Positions 22,701 through 30,656 of a stretch of DNA of 32,896 bases are shown here, in pieces. The stretch is from Candidatus Pacearchaeota archaeon (GTDB taxonomy: Archaea; Nanobdellota; Nanobdellia; Pacearchaeales; GW2011-AR1), in contig WJLK01000035.1 of the NCBI GenBank assembly GCA_014728565.1, positions 1-32,896 of the forward strand, read 5' to 3'. Below the pieces are notes generated by a model. The model was not told the origin of the DNA, ran no database searches, and worked only from the letters and a program-made list of their open reading frames with translations. Every line of letters starts with the position of its first letter. Position 1 is the stretch's first letter. The position numbers and the translations under genes were made by a program.

Positions 22701-25700
22701 AACAGATGTTTTTGACTCAAAATTAACACCTCCCACACTGTCTCTAGAAGGTATAAAAATTCTGATCAGAGTATCACCCTCTTTAAAATTCTTATAAACA
22801 GAGTGATCTAAATCCACATTTGTTATCTTCTTTATATGTCCTACTGTCACCTTATCACCAACAGGTGTTGTTGTCTGAATACCTAAATTGTTTTTCTTAG
22901 CCTCTTCATCAGCCTTGATTTTAGAGGTTATATACTCCTCATAATTCTTAGCTTCAAGAACAACATTTCCAAGTTTTTGATCAGCCATCTCTGTCATTAC
23001 TCCACTTCCTCCTGCTCTCCTCACATTATAAAGAGTCATGATATCTCTTCTCTGCTCATGAGTCATATTCTCCCACTCACAAATTCCTTTCTCTCCTGAA
23101 AAAGAGACCTCTGTTTCTGCTTTATCAGGAAGAACAATTTTATCATCAACACTGTTGCAAAATTTATCAAACTCTTTTTTAAATTCTTTTCTAACTTTCT
23201 CACTGTCAACATAACCGTCAAAATCAAGAGGACCTGACCTCTCAACACCTACCCTATCCTTAATATCCTTTAGAATATTGTTAGTCTTTTCAATTTCACT
23301 AGCATAAATATCAACATCCTCATTTATCAGATTATTCTTATCCAACAAGCACTGCTCAACACTGTTATACTTCCCCTCATTAACCAGTTCCTCGCATTTC
23401 TGATTCCATCCACCAGTACCTGTCATAATTGTATTTCTAGCCATGGATTTTCCACTTAATCCATCAACATAGCTTTTAACAGTTAAAATAGATGATGTTG
23501 AGAAACAGGCTGCCTTCATAACTCTTATCACATTTCCTAATTTACTATTAATCTTATTCCAGGCATTAATAGCCTCGATTAAACCATCCATTAATGCTTT
23601 AGCCATCTCCGGACTTAGAGGAATAGCTCTTTTTTCAATTCCAATTCTAAAATGGAAACTTGATTCTGACCTAGGACCATAAGAATTTGGAAGAATGCTT
23701 ATTTTAGCCTGTTCCACCATATTTATCTCGAGAACCTTTACTTCAGAATCTCCAACAACACTCCTCTCTCCTAATTTTATTCTCTTAGTTCTCTCTCCTG
23801 AACCCTTTTCATAATACTTAAGAGTTATATAATCACTTCTTAACTCAGTAAGGGTAAGAGAATAATTTCCAGTCCTGAAAACTTTATTTAATTCTAGTGT
23901 TTCCTGCTTGCCGTCTATTAAAACAACTGCATTTGCTTCACTTGCTTTAGGTTTCTTGAAATCAAGAACATCAACAAAATGAACTTCATTGGAAAGATGT
24001 ATGACTTTTTTTGAATTTGTTGTATCATATTTCATAAGCAAGTCATTTTCACGAGCAGCTTCTTTTGCACTAGTAGAACCAGGATATTCATGTCTTAATC
24101 TTTTAAGAAAATTTTGAGACCTTGCATTCATATCAAACTGTTTTGATAACTTAGCTGCTTCAAGTAAACCTTTTGCAGCATAAGGATCCTCTCCTTCAAA
24201 CATCTTCTCATTAGGAAAAAAATCAACAAGATCCTGGTAATGCTTTATAGCTTTTTCGTAATATCCAAGTGCAAGTGCAGTATTCTCATCATAATCTTCA
24301 GAACTCCAGTCTTTATCCTTTGCAACCAAAACTTTTTCAAGACCAAAACCTTTTTTTAATTCTGAAAGGTCTCCTTTTTTTAATATCTCCACTTTCAATT
24401 TTTTATCCAAATCTTCTTGCTTTATCTTTTTATATTTGGTTCTGTAAGATTTCTTAATCTCTCCAGGAATATTATTCCTCAAATCCTTAAAAGAAGCTCC
24501 TGTTGAAACTAAATTTTCAACAGTCTCAAAAACTCCTTTATCCTGAAACTCGTATTTTGTATCAGAAAAATCATCCTTCACTAAAACAACAAAATCAGCA
24601 CCGTCTGAAGACATTCCTATATATCCTATATAATGATTATCATCTCCTCTTATCTTCTCATTAGCAACATAATCTCCTGACTCACTGTCTAAGAAAAAAC
24701 TTGCTTTTCCAGGATTAAGGCTCAATTCAACTCTTTTTTGCTCTCCGTAACACTCAAGAGTTATCTTTCCTCCACCTCCATAAGTTTGCAAATCAACTAC
24801 TCTGCACCTGTTATTAAGAATCCTATCCCCTCTAGAAACCCATAACTTCTGGTCATTAATCTGTAACAGAGCAGATTCAACAGGAGGTCCAATACTATCT
24901 AATCTTAATCTAAGTCCAGCAGCACAATAAAAACCTCCTAAATAAATCTCCTTGGAGGTCTCTCCCTTTCTAAGAGTTATTGTATTTTCTTTAGAATCAG
25001 CATTTCTATAAATTGAAATTACTGCTCTGTCAGATTCAATTGATTCAGCCCTTATATAACCTTTTCCATTCCAAAAACCATAATCCCTATAATCTCTATA
25101 CCACTCATTATCACTCATCTCACTTAAATAAAAATAAGTATTTCCAACTCCAAAAGCATTCTCTGTACTATAATCTATAACTGCAGTTATATTAGCATCA
25201 ATAAAATCAGGCATATCACCCTCCTTAGAATATCTGCTTAAAACAACAACAAGATAACCTATGTTTTCATCAACAATAGAATTACTATTAAACCCACTTC
25301 CATAACCTCCGTAATTATAACCTCTAAGAGCAGCTCTTGCAGGAAAATAACTAACACCTGAAATTCCCTCTGGATACTCTCCCCTGAATCTTATGCTCCT
25401 CACTGTTGACATATCAATCAGAGGGTTTGTCTGAACCCCAACTACTTTACAAAAAACAGGAACATTCTGCTCTTCTAATAAATCACTTCTAACAACTGCA
25501 GGAGAACAACCTCCTGGAGCTATCTGCATAATAAAATCCTGTCTGTGCATGCAATCCTGCTGATTAAATCCGTAATTACTGTAATAACTTTGAGAATTAT
25601 AACCATAACCAGAATAACTTGGATTAGAATACTGTGTATTTTTTGAATAACCATAACTAGGATAACCTCCATAATCTGAGTAATAACCCTGATTATAGTT

Positions 25701-25895
25701 TGAAGGATGGCTTGTGTTATAGCCAGTTGGATAACCTCCATAACTGGATGAATATCCTGATCCTGAAGGATAACCAGAACCAGTTGGATAACCAGTATTA
25801 TAACCATAAGGAGAGGTTTGAGCAATTAAAATTGGAATAAATAAAATCACAAATAAACTTAAAATTCCAGATTTTATTTTCAGATTTTTTTTCAT
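19779..25895 (-). CDS. giant secreted protein, 2038 aa
   Basis: A signal peptide (about 1-25) is followed by a Tyr/Gly/Ser/Pro-rich segment (about 27-112) built from GYPTG, YGGYP and GYNTS-type words. A large mixed domain starts near residue 115 (QDCMHRQDF, GGCSPAVVRSDLLEEQNVPVFC). Residues about 535-617 look like TPR-type helical repeats (LALGYYEKAIKHYQDL, then LLEAAKLSKQFDMNARSQNF). A cysteine-rich part lies around 1268-1395 (CDPVICPPSRCDLGG, GIIGSLVLCLP). The C-terminal third has acidic DEVLYDDIEDSSE/DEITYEDIEEGT repeats, and there is no C-terminal membrane anchor. I believe related giant proteins occur in other DPANN genomes, but no function is known to me. It follows the 628-residue gene by 2 nt, so the two are cotranscribed and their products probably work together at the cell surface. 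Confidence 0.82.
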   Translation of the reverse strand: MKKNLKIKSGILSLFVILFIPILIAQTSPYGYNTGYPTGSGYPSGSGYSSSYGGYPTGYNTSHPSNYNQGYYSDYGGYPSYGYSKNTQYSNPSYSGYGYNSQSYYSNYGFNQQDCMHRQDFIMQIAPGGCSPAVVRSDLLEEQNVPVFCKVVGVQTNPLIDMSTVRSIRFRGEYPEGISGVSYFPARAALRGYNYGGYGSGFNSNSIVDENIGYLVVVLSRYSKEGDMPDFIDANITAVIDYSTENAFGVGNTYFYLSEMSDNEWYRDYRDYGFWNGKGYIRAESIESDRAVISIYRNADSKENTITLRKGETSKEIYLGGFYCAAGLRLRLDSIGPPVESALLQINDQKLWVSRGDRILNNRCRVVDLQTYGGGGKITLECYGEQKRVELSLNPGKASFFLDSESGDYVANEKIRGDDNHYIGYIGMSSDGADFVVLVKDDFSDTKYEFQDKGVFETVENLVSTGASFKDLRNNIPGEIKKSYRTKYKKIKQEDLDKKLKVEILKKGDLSELKKGFGLEKVLVAKDKDWSSEDYDENTALALGYYEKAIKHYQDLVDFFPNEKMFEGEDPYAAKGLLEAAKLSKQFDMNARSQNFLKRLRHEYPGSTSAKEAARENDLLMKYDTTNSKKVIHLSNEVHFVDVLDFKKPKASEANAVVLIDGKQETLELNKVFRTGNYSLTLTELRSDYITLKYYEKGSGERTKRIKLGERSVVGDSEVKVLEINMVEQAKISILPNSYGPRSESSFHFRIGIEKRAIPLSPEMAKALMDGLIEAINAWNKINSKLGNVIRVMKAACFSTSSILTVKSYVDGLSGKSMARNTIMTGTGGWNQKCEELVNEGKYNSVEQCLLDKNNLINEDVDIYASEIEKTNNILKDIKDRVGVERSGPLDFDGYVDSEKVRKEFKKEFDKFCNSVDDKIVLPDKAETEVSFSGEKGICEWENMTHEQRRDIMTLYNVRRAGGSGVMTEMADQKLGNVVLEAKNYEEYITSKIKADEEAKKNNLGIQTTTPVGDKVTVGHIKKITNVDLDHSVYKNFKEGDTLIRIFIPSRDSVGGVNFESKTSVAGKEVLVQVKPVSDGQDEYTPDPSGKIFFVDGTEVKDKKAIEEVRDYMSMAGMKKIREASEDTYDNPMRNPDKLKVKYFERAPYKGLPAEIPFDTRKGWYVRMNYVLSGFGKPYDESGRVVNFYICNSGPNGLIEFQKSADDICRYYNAVNSVVDFPGLSESESREIVMKAQRAIADAAKQYGKERVTVGGKSFETGITTGGEEGRCTDFMAPEDCMLMFNVCDPVICPPSRCDLGGDYRVDNVIQSGIIGSLVLCLPNYKEGIAVPICLTGVHAGIDGYISIMNSTVDCLRESIETGRSVGICDEIRSIYLCEFFWKQAGPLLKTVIPQTFSGMYGQGTRGGGEYATVQTAWDNTQGAINYFQNEYAVNSMRAFQSRSTDQIGVDVCKSFVSSSFPSSLFAFDAWIEPDSPVQFHAWFYENQLTTASVPPTSHYKVYYHIYSGKDMGASYVVYLKNLPDMGYIHSTGSRVVARGYVPRGSQADEAVDFTGPSGFKQLCISVNGREECGFGRVSTSYFLNSMSDRYVEEQTNTQITTSEDCVAGTPSYHSLINPNLQAGIEETMQPALYNKGIVRVCSTENPGKQINSSGDYDGTGSSFERWKEVGYCDDPTIKCWLDLNSVKDVVVNKQVEQKIVQGGGSVVEIWPQAQSRAVADEAERMIQELLIDSEDNRATIESKITPIVTRLKDLIKYGTTNVDKARGQYILANLYAKISLGLYGRNPNNTLSLNTKSYVSSNEKVIVDEVLYDDIEDSSESSEEDVIVDEITYEDIEEGTKVGYYVVKKRGFLGTKFVIYRGNTATDYYITREADSEEIDYLIKREDWLLDSDVGEIRNSHVYVFSDFRNFLPELDGKFFDSESGKFISQNSESETAVFSDSMLKQDINIEIKRYEYGGHISIMYRYSNGNWISKDSSFVNKKLDYANGVRELVGLMEYSDWIYIHYGNQYWRWDKKNRDSKKLSEEVLNKLKELKV

Positions 25896-25897
25896 TT

Positions 25898-27784
25898 TTA
25901 CTCAAAATTTATATCCAATCCAGATATCTCCAGTTTATTGAAATTAACCTGCAAATCCTCAACCTTATTAGGAACTCCAAAATCATCAATGTCAATAATT
26001 ATTTTCCTGGACTCTCTTAATTGAGATTCTGGAATATAATGTTTCTGCTTACCCCCTCCTGAAATTGCAAATCCAACACTCTGGCTAGGTATATTAAAAT
26101 CAAAACATTTTTCCTCTGTAAATCCAAGAACTCCTCCTAATCCTGATTTTGGAACTTCTATACACTTCTGGCTACTACTTCCTCTTAACACTATATCAGA
26201 ATCTGTATAAGAATAAACCTTTATCTCATACTGACCCTCTGTTAATTTAGCTGTTTTTTGTTCAGGATATGAAATAACCCATGAATCATCATCTCTTGTA
26301 AAAGTCACAACACAATAATCATCTAATTTTCTTCCAGATTTCCTAACCTCGACTTCCAGTAGATACTCTCTATCCAAAACAACATTAATACCTCCTTCAA
26401 TTCTTGGAACTAACTGTTTCTTGGGTTTATAACCTGGAGAACTTGCAATAACATAACCATTAACACACTGAGGAAAATCTGTTGACAAAACAAAATCATT
26501 CCCTTCTGGAATTGTGTAACCCATATCACAAGTTGTATCAAAACACTTATACTTTATATGAGCAGGAATTGGCTCTAGATTAGTATTATATGTATAAACT
26601 CTTGCTTTGGTATTTTTATGTTGGCATAACCCAGGAACAACATTTGGTAATCCCTCAACATCAGAAGCCTCTCTTGGTTTGTTTTTTTCAATAAAAACAA
26701 CTACTGGAAACTGAAACATCTCTTTTCCCTCAAATAACTGAATCATTACTGGAAATCCAAAATCATAAACAAAATGGTAGGGAACATAACAAAAACCCAA
26801 CATTCCCAAGCCTTCCTGCAATCCAACAGGGTCTGCTCTTAGATATCCCTCTTCAGAAGGCCATATCTCTAATTTCATTGGCCACTCTCTTAAATACATA
26901 AAATTAACATTAATATCTACATCCTCTCCAATATCATTAACAAAATACTTATGCTCCTCTTTTTTAATAACATAATAATCACCTTTGACTTTTATTGCAG
27001 GAATATTTCCCTCTAGTGCTCTGGTTAAATTTTCCCTGATATCCCAGACAGGCCAGATAAGACTTGAACAACCTAGTTCAACTCCATCAACAGGGGCATA
27101 TAATCTGAGTATGTCCACTCCGTAATTTTCTAAAAACATCTCATCCATATTATAATCATAAATTTTTTTAGCCAAATCATAATGCTTTCCTAGATTAGAA
27201 TTAACAACTAATTCATGTTTATTTCCACTCCAAGCAACATCCTCTAAACCAACATCCATATCCTGAATAACTTTGATTACTATCTTGTTTTTCTCAATCT
27301 CACTTTCAACATCAATATCACTACTAAGGTTTATCTGAAATCCTTGCTCAGAAAACTGGGATAAATCACACTGCAAAATTCTCTCCTCAAGATACCCACT
27401 CAACTGAGATTGCATTTTTTCTTTAGTAGGAACCTGCTCTCTAGAAATTCCATTGCCAGAAATATAATACCAGTAAGGAACTCCAGAACCTAAAAAATTC
27501 AACTGGGATGAAAAAGGAATATACATACTTCCTGGATAAAATTCAGGAGTATCAATATAACCAGCTTGCTGTCCTAATATCAATGCTCCATCTAAAACAT
27601 TTTCCTCAATACAACCTAGATAATAATCATAAACAGGATCAACCTCTCTGGGAAGTGATTTTTCTAAACTGCTCCTGTATATAAGATAGGCAATTATTCC
27701 TGCTATAATAACAATAACAATTGCTAAAATTACAAAAATAGTAACTTGAGCCCTTCTACTGTTTCTAACCTCCTTATTTATCAT
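25898..27784 (-). CDS. prepilin-like N-terminus, large extracellular protein, 628 aa
   Basis: The protein begins MINKEVRNSRRAQVTIFVIL, a short charged leader, then A-Q-V-T-x-F and a 25-residue hydrophobic helix. This resembles archaeal type IV prepilin (class III) signals cut before the Q, although the usual E at +5 is F here. About 590 extracellular residues follow, with ten or more cysteines (CIEEN, CSSLIWP, CQHKN, CFDTTC) and beta-rich domains. The frame runs upstream to 27814, but I choose the ATG at 27784 because a GGAG ribosome-binding site lies 5 nt before it. It overlaps the small gene at 27774-27911 by 11 nt (ATGATAAATAA) and is 2 nt from the giant gene, so all three form one operon. 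I read it as the membrane-linked partner of the giant secreted protein. Confidence 0.8.
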   Translation of the reverse strand: MINKEVRNSRRAQVTIFVILAIVIVIIAGIIAYLIYRSSLEKSLPREVDPVYDYYLGCIEENVLDGALILGQQAGYIDTPEFYPGSMYIPFSSQLNFLGSGVPYWYYISGNGISREQVPTKEKMQSQLSGYLEERILQCDLSQFSEQGFQINLSSDIDVESEIEKNKIVIKVIQDMDVGLEDVAWSGNKHELVVNSNLGKHYDLAKKIYDYNMDEMFLENYGVDILRLYAPVDGVELGCSSLIWPVWDIRENLTRALEGNIPAIKVKGDYYVIKKEEHKYFVNDIGEDVDINVNFMYLREWPMKLEIWPSEEGYLRADPVGLQEGLGMLGFCYVPYHFVYDFGFPVMIQLFEGKEMFQFPVVVFIEKNKPREASDVEGLPNVVPGLCQHKNTKARVYTYNTNLEPIPAHIKYKCFDTTCDMGYTIPEGNDFVLSTDFPQCVNGYVIASSPGYKPKKQLVPRIEGGINVVLDREYLLEVEVRKSGRKLDDYCVVTFTRDDDSWVISYPEQKTAKLTEGQYEIKVYSYTDSDIVLRGSSSQKCIEVPKSGLGGVLGFTEEKCFDFNIPSQSVGFAISGGGKQKHYIPESQLRESRKIIIDIDDFGVPNKVEDLQVNFNKLEISGLDINFE

Positions 27785-27911
27785 TTTTCTCCTTTTTTTT
27801 AACTTTTTTTTCAATTAAAGAAATAATCTCTGTATTAATATCTCTGTCTATTAATTTCTTAAATTTCTCCCATAATTCTTCATTCTCTATTAAAAGTAGG
27901 TATTTTTTCAT
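27774..27911 (-). CDS. small ribbon-helix-helix-like protein, 45 aa
   Basis: The frame reads MKKYLLLIENEELWEKFKKL and then INTEIISLIEKKVKKKEKN. This fits the ribbon-helix-helix outline (short beta strand, helix with LWEKFKKL, turn, helix with EIISLIEKKV) of CopG/Arc-type repressors. An ATG at 27950 gives 58 residues. I prefer 27911 because the best TATA-like box (AGATTTAAAT, 27951-27960) abuts the upstream ATG, which puts transcription start near 27930. The stop overlaps the start of the 628-residue gene. Heading the operon with a TTAG-rich repeat in front of its promoter, it may regulate its own operon. The RHH assignment rests on a short pattern and is tentative. Confidence 0.5.
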   Translation of the reverse strand: MKKYLLLIENEELWEKFKKLIDRDINTEIISLIEKKVKKKEKNDK

Positions 27912-27950
27912 CTCCAGCTCTTTTTTATATTCCTTTGTATAAAACAGCAT

Positions 27951-27991
27951 ATTTAAATCTTTCTTACTAACTTAGTTAGTTAGTTACTAAG
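27951..27991 (-). promoter_or_regulatory. promoter and candidate operator of the giant-protein operon
   Basis: The TATA-like AGATTTAAAT is at 27951-27960. Just upstream, 27966-27991 holds three TTAG words at 4-nt spacing flanked by CTTAG (27971-27975) and CTAAG (27987-27991) in inverted order. Short tandem and inverted words of this kind are typical of RHH repressor sites, and the first gene of the operon is RHH-like. Confidence 0.45.
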
Positions 27992-28009
27992 TAAATTTCC
28001 CAAACAAAA

Positions 28010-28056
28010 ATTAAAAATTATAAAAAAAATCAGAAAAAATTGGAAAAAATTAGAAT
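28010..28056 (-). terminator. oligo-T terminator of tRNA-Val
   Basis: On the minus strand, tRNA-Val is followed within 10-50 nt by repeated T tracts (TTTTTT, TTTTTT, TTTTTTTT) at a spacing of about 12 nt. Clustered T tracts are the usual archaeal terminator. Confidence 0.6.
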
Positions 28057-28058
28057 AA

Positions 28059-28130
28059 TGGCCCCACCAAGAATTGAACTTGGCTCTCTTCCACGTCAAG
28101 GAAGTGTTCTAACCATTGAACTATGAGGCC
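28059..28130 (-). tRNA. tRNA-Val (anticodon GAC)
   Basis: Minus-strand cloverleaf: acceptor GGCCTCA/TGGGGCC, D arm GTTC-AATGGTTA-GAAC, anticodon stem CTTCC/GGAAG around loop TTGACGT (anticodon GAC), T arm CCAAG-TTCAATT-CTTGG, and discriminator A. It is 72 nt, with no intron or CCA. Confidence 0.97.
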
Positions 28131-28162
28131 TTATTTTTATAATAAACCATTATCTTATAAAT

Positions 28163-28441
28163 TTAACTAGCTTTACCTTTTTTACCGCCCTTAACCTGTC
28201 CCCAGTTTTCTCTGATATACCTTACTTTCAAAGAATTTTTATCAATCCTAGCAAGATAACATAAATCTTCAAAAAAATCTCTTGGCAAAGTTCTTCTCTC
28301 AATATAATAATTTTTAAGTGTTGAATATTTAATATTAAATCCAAACTGTAGAATTCCTCTCAATGAAAAACAACCAATTCTCTCTATAACTAGATCTAAG
28401 AATTTTCTCTGCTCTCCTTTTTTAAACAAAACTCTGTCCAT
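28163..28441 (-). CDS. small helical protein, possible DNA-binding, 92 aa
   Basis: A helical pattern runs through the first 70 residues, and SLRGILQFGFNIKYSTLKNYYIERRTLPRDFFEDLC reads like a helix-turn-helix with a recognition helix (YSTLKNYYIERR). The end NWGQVKGGKKGK recalls a short motif I associate with HTH and homing-endonuclease-like proteins of DPANN archaea, though I cannot verify that. The protein is basic, with no signal or membrane segment. It lies between tRNA-Val (same strand, downstream) and the eL44 gene (divergent), 124 nt between start codons. A role as a local transcription regulator or RNA-binding protein is possible. Confidence that it is a real gene is higher than confidence in the function. 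Confidence 0.6.
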   Translation of the reverse strand: MDRVLFKKGEQRKFLDLVIERIGCFSLRGILQFGFNIKYSTLKNYYIERRTLPRDFFEDLCYLARIDKNSLKVRYIRENWGQVKGGKKGKAS

Positions 28442-28565
28442 TTCCCTAAATAAATCTTTTGATTTTTGATGTTTTCTAAATCTTTATAACTCCGACACCA
28501 TAAGAGTGAAAAAGTTTAAAAACCTATCTTTTCAATCAATTATATCAAAAAATCCAGATAGCACA

Positions 28566-28874
28566 ATGAAAATCCCAAAAAAAACAAACAGATTCTGTCC
28601 TAAATGCAACAAAAAAACAGAACATAAAATAGATATAGTAAGCACTGGTTTTAAAAGAGGAACTCTCACTAGAGGTTCTATCTCAAGAACAAAGGCAAGA
28701 GGAGGATCAGCTGGAAAAGGTAATAAAGGAAAATATAGTAGAAAAGCTATTAAAAACTGGAAAAGAAAGACAAAAACAACAACCAGGAAAGTGTTAATCT
28801 ACAAATGCCAGGAATGCAAAAAATCAACTCTTGCAAAAAAATCCAGGAGAGTAAGCAAATTATTAATTGAATAA
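28566..28874 (+). CDS. rpl44e: 50S ribosomal protein eL44
   Basis: This 102-residue basic zinc-ribbon protein begins MKIPKKTNRFCPKC and has cysteine pairs C11/C14 and C81/C84 (YKCQECKK). Between them is the loop KRGTLTRGSISRTKARGG that enters the large subunit near the E site. The frame extends upstream to a GTG at 28506, but the family always starts MKIPK, so I place the start at 28566. A GTTTAAAAACC box lies further upstream at about 28514-28524, so a short leader is possible. The eS1 gene follows 7 nt after the stop, probably in one transcript. In many archaea eL44 pairs with eS27, which is not seen here. Confidence 0.96.
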   Translation: MKIPKKTNRFCPKCNKKTEHKIDIVSTGFKRGTLTRGSISRTKARGGSAGKGNKGKYSRKAIKNWKRKTKTTTRKVLIYKCQECKKSTLAKKSRRVSKLLIE

Positions 28875-28881
28875 TATAAAA

Positions 28882-29589
28882 ATGGTAAAACAAACAAAAG
28901 TCCTTACTAGAAGAAAAAAATTCATTAAAGTAAATATTCCTTTTATAAAACAAGAAATAGAACTTCTAGGAATCAGTCCTAAGGATGTGGAAAACAAAAC
29001 AATAAAACTTGATTTAACAAGACAGTTAAAAGGAAAAAGCATAGAGGCTACTGTAAAAGTAAAAATTGAAAATGAAAAACCAGTGACTCATCCAGTTAAA
29101 TTAAGATTAATGCCTTACTTCATAAGAAGAATGATAAGGAAAAGAGTAAGTTATGTAGAGGATTCTTTTGAGACTCCGAGCCAGGAATCACTGCTAAAAG
29201 TAAAACCTTTTTTTATAACAAGAAAAAGAGTCTCAAGAGCAGTTAGAAAAACTCTAAGAAACAAAGCTAAAAACTGGATAGAAGATTACTTAAGAACAAA
29301 AAAAGACGAGGAAATTTTTAATGAAATTGTAACTAATAAAATACAAAAACCTCTTTCACTAAACCTCAAAAAAACTTATCCTCTGTCATTATGTGAAATA
29401 AAAGTTCTTGAGATAAAAATACCTCTTAAACCAGAAGAGATTCCAAAAGAAGAAATCCAGGAACCAGAAAAAAAATCTGAGCTAAAAGATGAATTAGAAA
29501 AAATTGAAAACCAAAAAATCAAAGAAGCAGAACAGGATATCAAAGAAACACAGAAAAAAGCATTAGAAAAAGATAATAAAAAAGATTAA
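28882..29589 (+). CDS. rps3ae: 30S ribosomal protein eS1 (S3Ae)
   Basis: This 235-residue protein matches archaeal S3Ae over residues 1-183: KKFIKVNIPFIKQEIELLG, then LTRQLKGKSIEATVKVK, LMPYFIRRMIRKRVSYVEDSF and NKIQKPLSLNLKKTYPLSLCEIKVLEIK. It sits on the small subunit near the mRNA exit. A charged tail of about 50 residues rich in E and K follows, predicted to be a flexible coil and longer than in most S3Ae. I chose the ATG at 28882 over a TTG at 28867 because MVKQTKVLTRRKK fits the family. It is cotranscribed with eL44. Confidence 0.95.
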   Translation: MVKQTKVLTRRKKFIKVNIPFIKQEIELLGISPKDVENKTIKLDLTRQLKGKSIEATVKVKIENEKPVTHPVKLRLMPYFIRRMIRKRVSYVEDSFETPSQESLLKVKPFFITRKRVSRAVRKTLRNKAKNWIEDYLRTKKDEEIFNEIVTNKIQKPLSLNLKKTYPLSLCEIKVLEIKIPLKPEEIPKEEIQEPEKKSELKDELEKIENQKIKEAEQDIKETQKKALEKDNKKD

Positions 29590-29655
29590 GCTTCAATAAC
29601 TATAAAAACTTTCATAATTCTTATTAAGCTCTCAAAAATTGTAACTAAAATCATT

Positions 29656-30654
29656 TTATGATTTAACTGCTCCAAAAACAATATTTCCTGAACAAGATCC
29701 AGCAACACCTATTGGAACATAAATTCTCCAGTAAGTGTCATTTAATGCCTCATTTTCAGTATCATTCTGCCTAAAAGCTAAATCAAACTGCTCTGTCACT
29801 GGACTGCTAGTTAAATTAGTATAATTTGCCTCAAACTGACTTAAAGTAAGAGTTCCAGGATGAGACTCTGTAACATTATATTTCTCCCAAAAGATTGAAA
29901 TATTCTGAACATTTCCATAAGTGCAGTTCATTGCATAACCATCTCCCTCAGTTCTTGCATAACCACTTAAATCAAGATCAATATCAACATTTCCATAATT
30001 TATAACAGAGGTTATGTTTTCATCAGAAACATAAGTTGCATTAACTGTACCATAATTTATAGTATCTGGAAGACCTACTGCAAGCAACTCATCAACAAAA
30101 CTAATGTTACTTCCTGTAGCATTCCAATTCTGAGTATCATTAATCCAGACTGTGCAGTTCCAGTCAGTTGAATTTGCATAATACTGAACAGGAAAAGTAC
30201 AGTTTAAGAGAGCTAAAAATTCATCATCAGTATAACCCATAAAACTAGTGAAATTTCTGGTTATATTGCAACTATCATTTGTATAATGAAAATTATTATC
30301 ATCACTGTCGCCATAAGAAGAACTGGTTGCAAAAAACCTTCCCCAACCAGAATTAAGATCAGTATCATTATTATAATCTCTAACTACAGCTATGCAAGTA
30401 ACTAACTGGGTACTATTCGGACTCAGGGTAACATTATCACCATAGTTAATATGAACACTCAAAAGTTCAGGCCATGTATTTCCAACCTCCAAATAAGTAA
30501 TAACAGTAACATTTCCCCCAACACCTCCAAAAACAGGAGAGCTAAATAATGGAAGTATTAGAAAAATCAATAGAGATTCAATTAAAATAAAAAAGACTAG
30601 TTCTAGTTTCCACCCTACTTTTTTTATTCTTTGTTTAAATTTTCCAAATTTCAT
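29656..30654 (-). CDS. secreted glycoprotein-like protein, 332 aa
   Basis: A long basic N-terminus (about 1-15) and a membrane segment or signal (about 17-42) precede an extracellular part with well over a dozen N-x-S/T sequons and several cysteines. Its words (GNVTVITYLEVGN, then SVINYGNVDIDLDLSGY and GVAGSCSGNIVFGA) suggest a beta-rich S-layer or pilus-related fold. There is no C-terminal anchor, so the N-terminal helix may hold it. The start is 2 nt from the stop of the upstream gene at 30657, so they are cotranscribed. I do not recognise a named family. It is the third member of the surface cluster 32341-29656. Confidence 0.75.
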   Translation of the reverse strand: MKFGKFKQRIKKVGWKLELVFFILIESLLIFLILPLFSSPVFGGVGGNVTVITYLEVGNTWPELLSVHINYGDNVTLSPNSTQLVTCIAVVRDYNNDTDLNSGWGRFFATSSSYGDSDDNNFHYTNDSCNITRNFTSFMGYTDDEFLALLNCTFPVQYYANSTDWNCTVWINDTQNWNATGSNISFVDELLAVGLPDTINYGTVNATYVSDENITSVINYGNVDIDLDLSGYARTEGDGYAMNCTYGNVQNISIFWEKYNVTESHPGTLTLSQFEANYTNLTSSPVTEQFDLAFRQNDTENEALNDTYWRIYVPIGVAGSCSGNIVFGAVKS

Positions 30655-30656
30655 TT

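Noticed and set aside
22556..25825. Several frames in other phases inside the giant gene, such as 25520-25825
   Set aside because: They are shadows of the repetitive Tyr/Gly-rich and other coding sequence, lacking promoters or sensible composition.
28506..28565. A 20-residue N-terminal extension of eL44
   Set aside because: It begins with GTG, and eL44 proteins begin MKIPK, which is at 28566.
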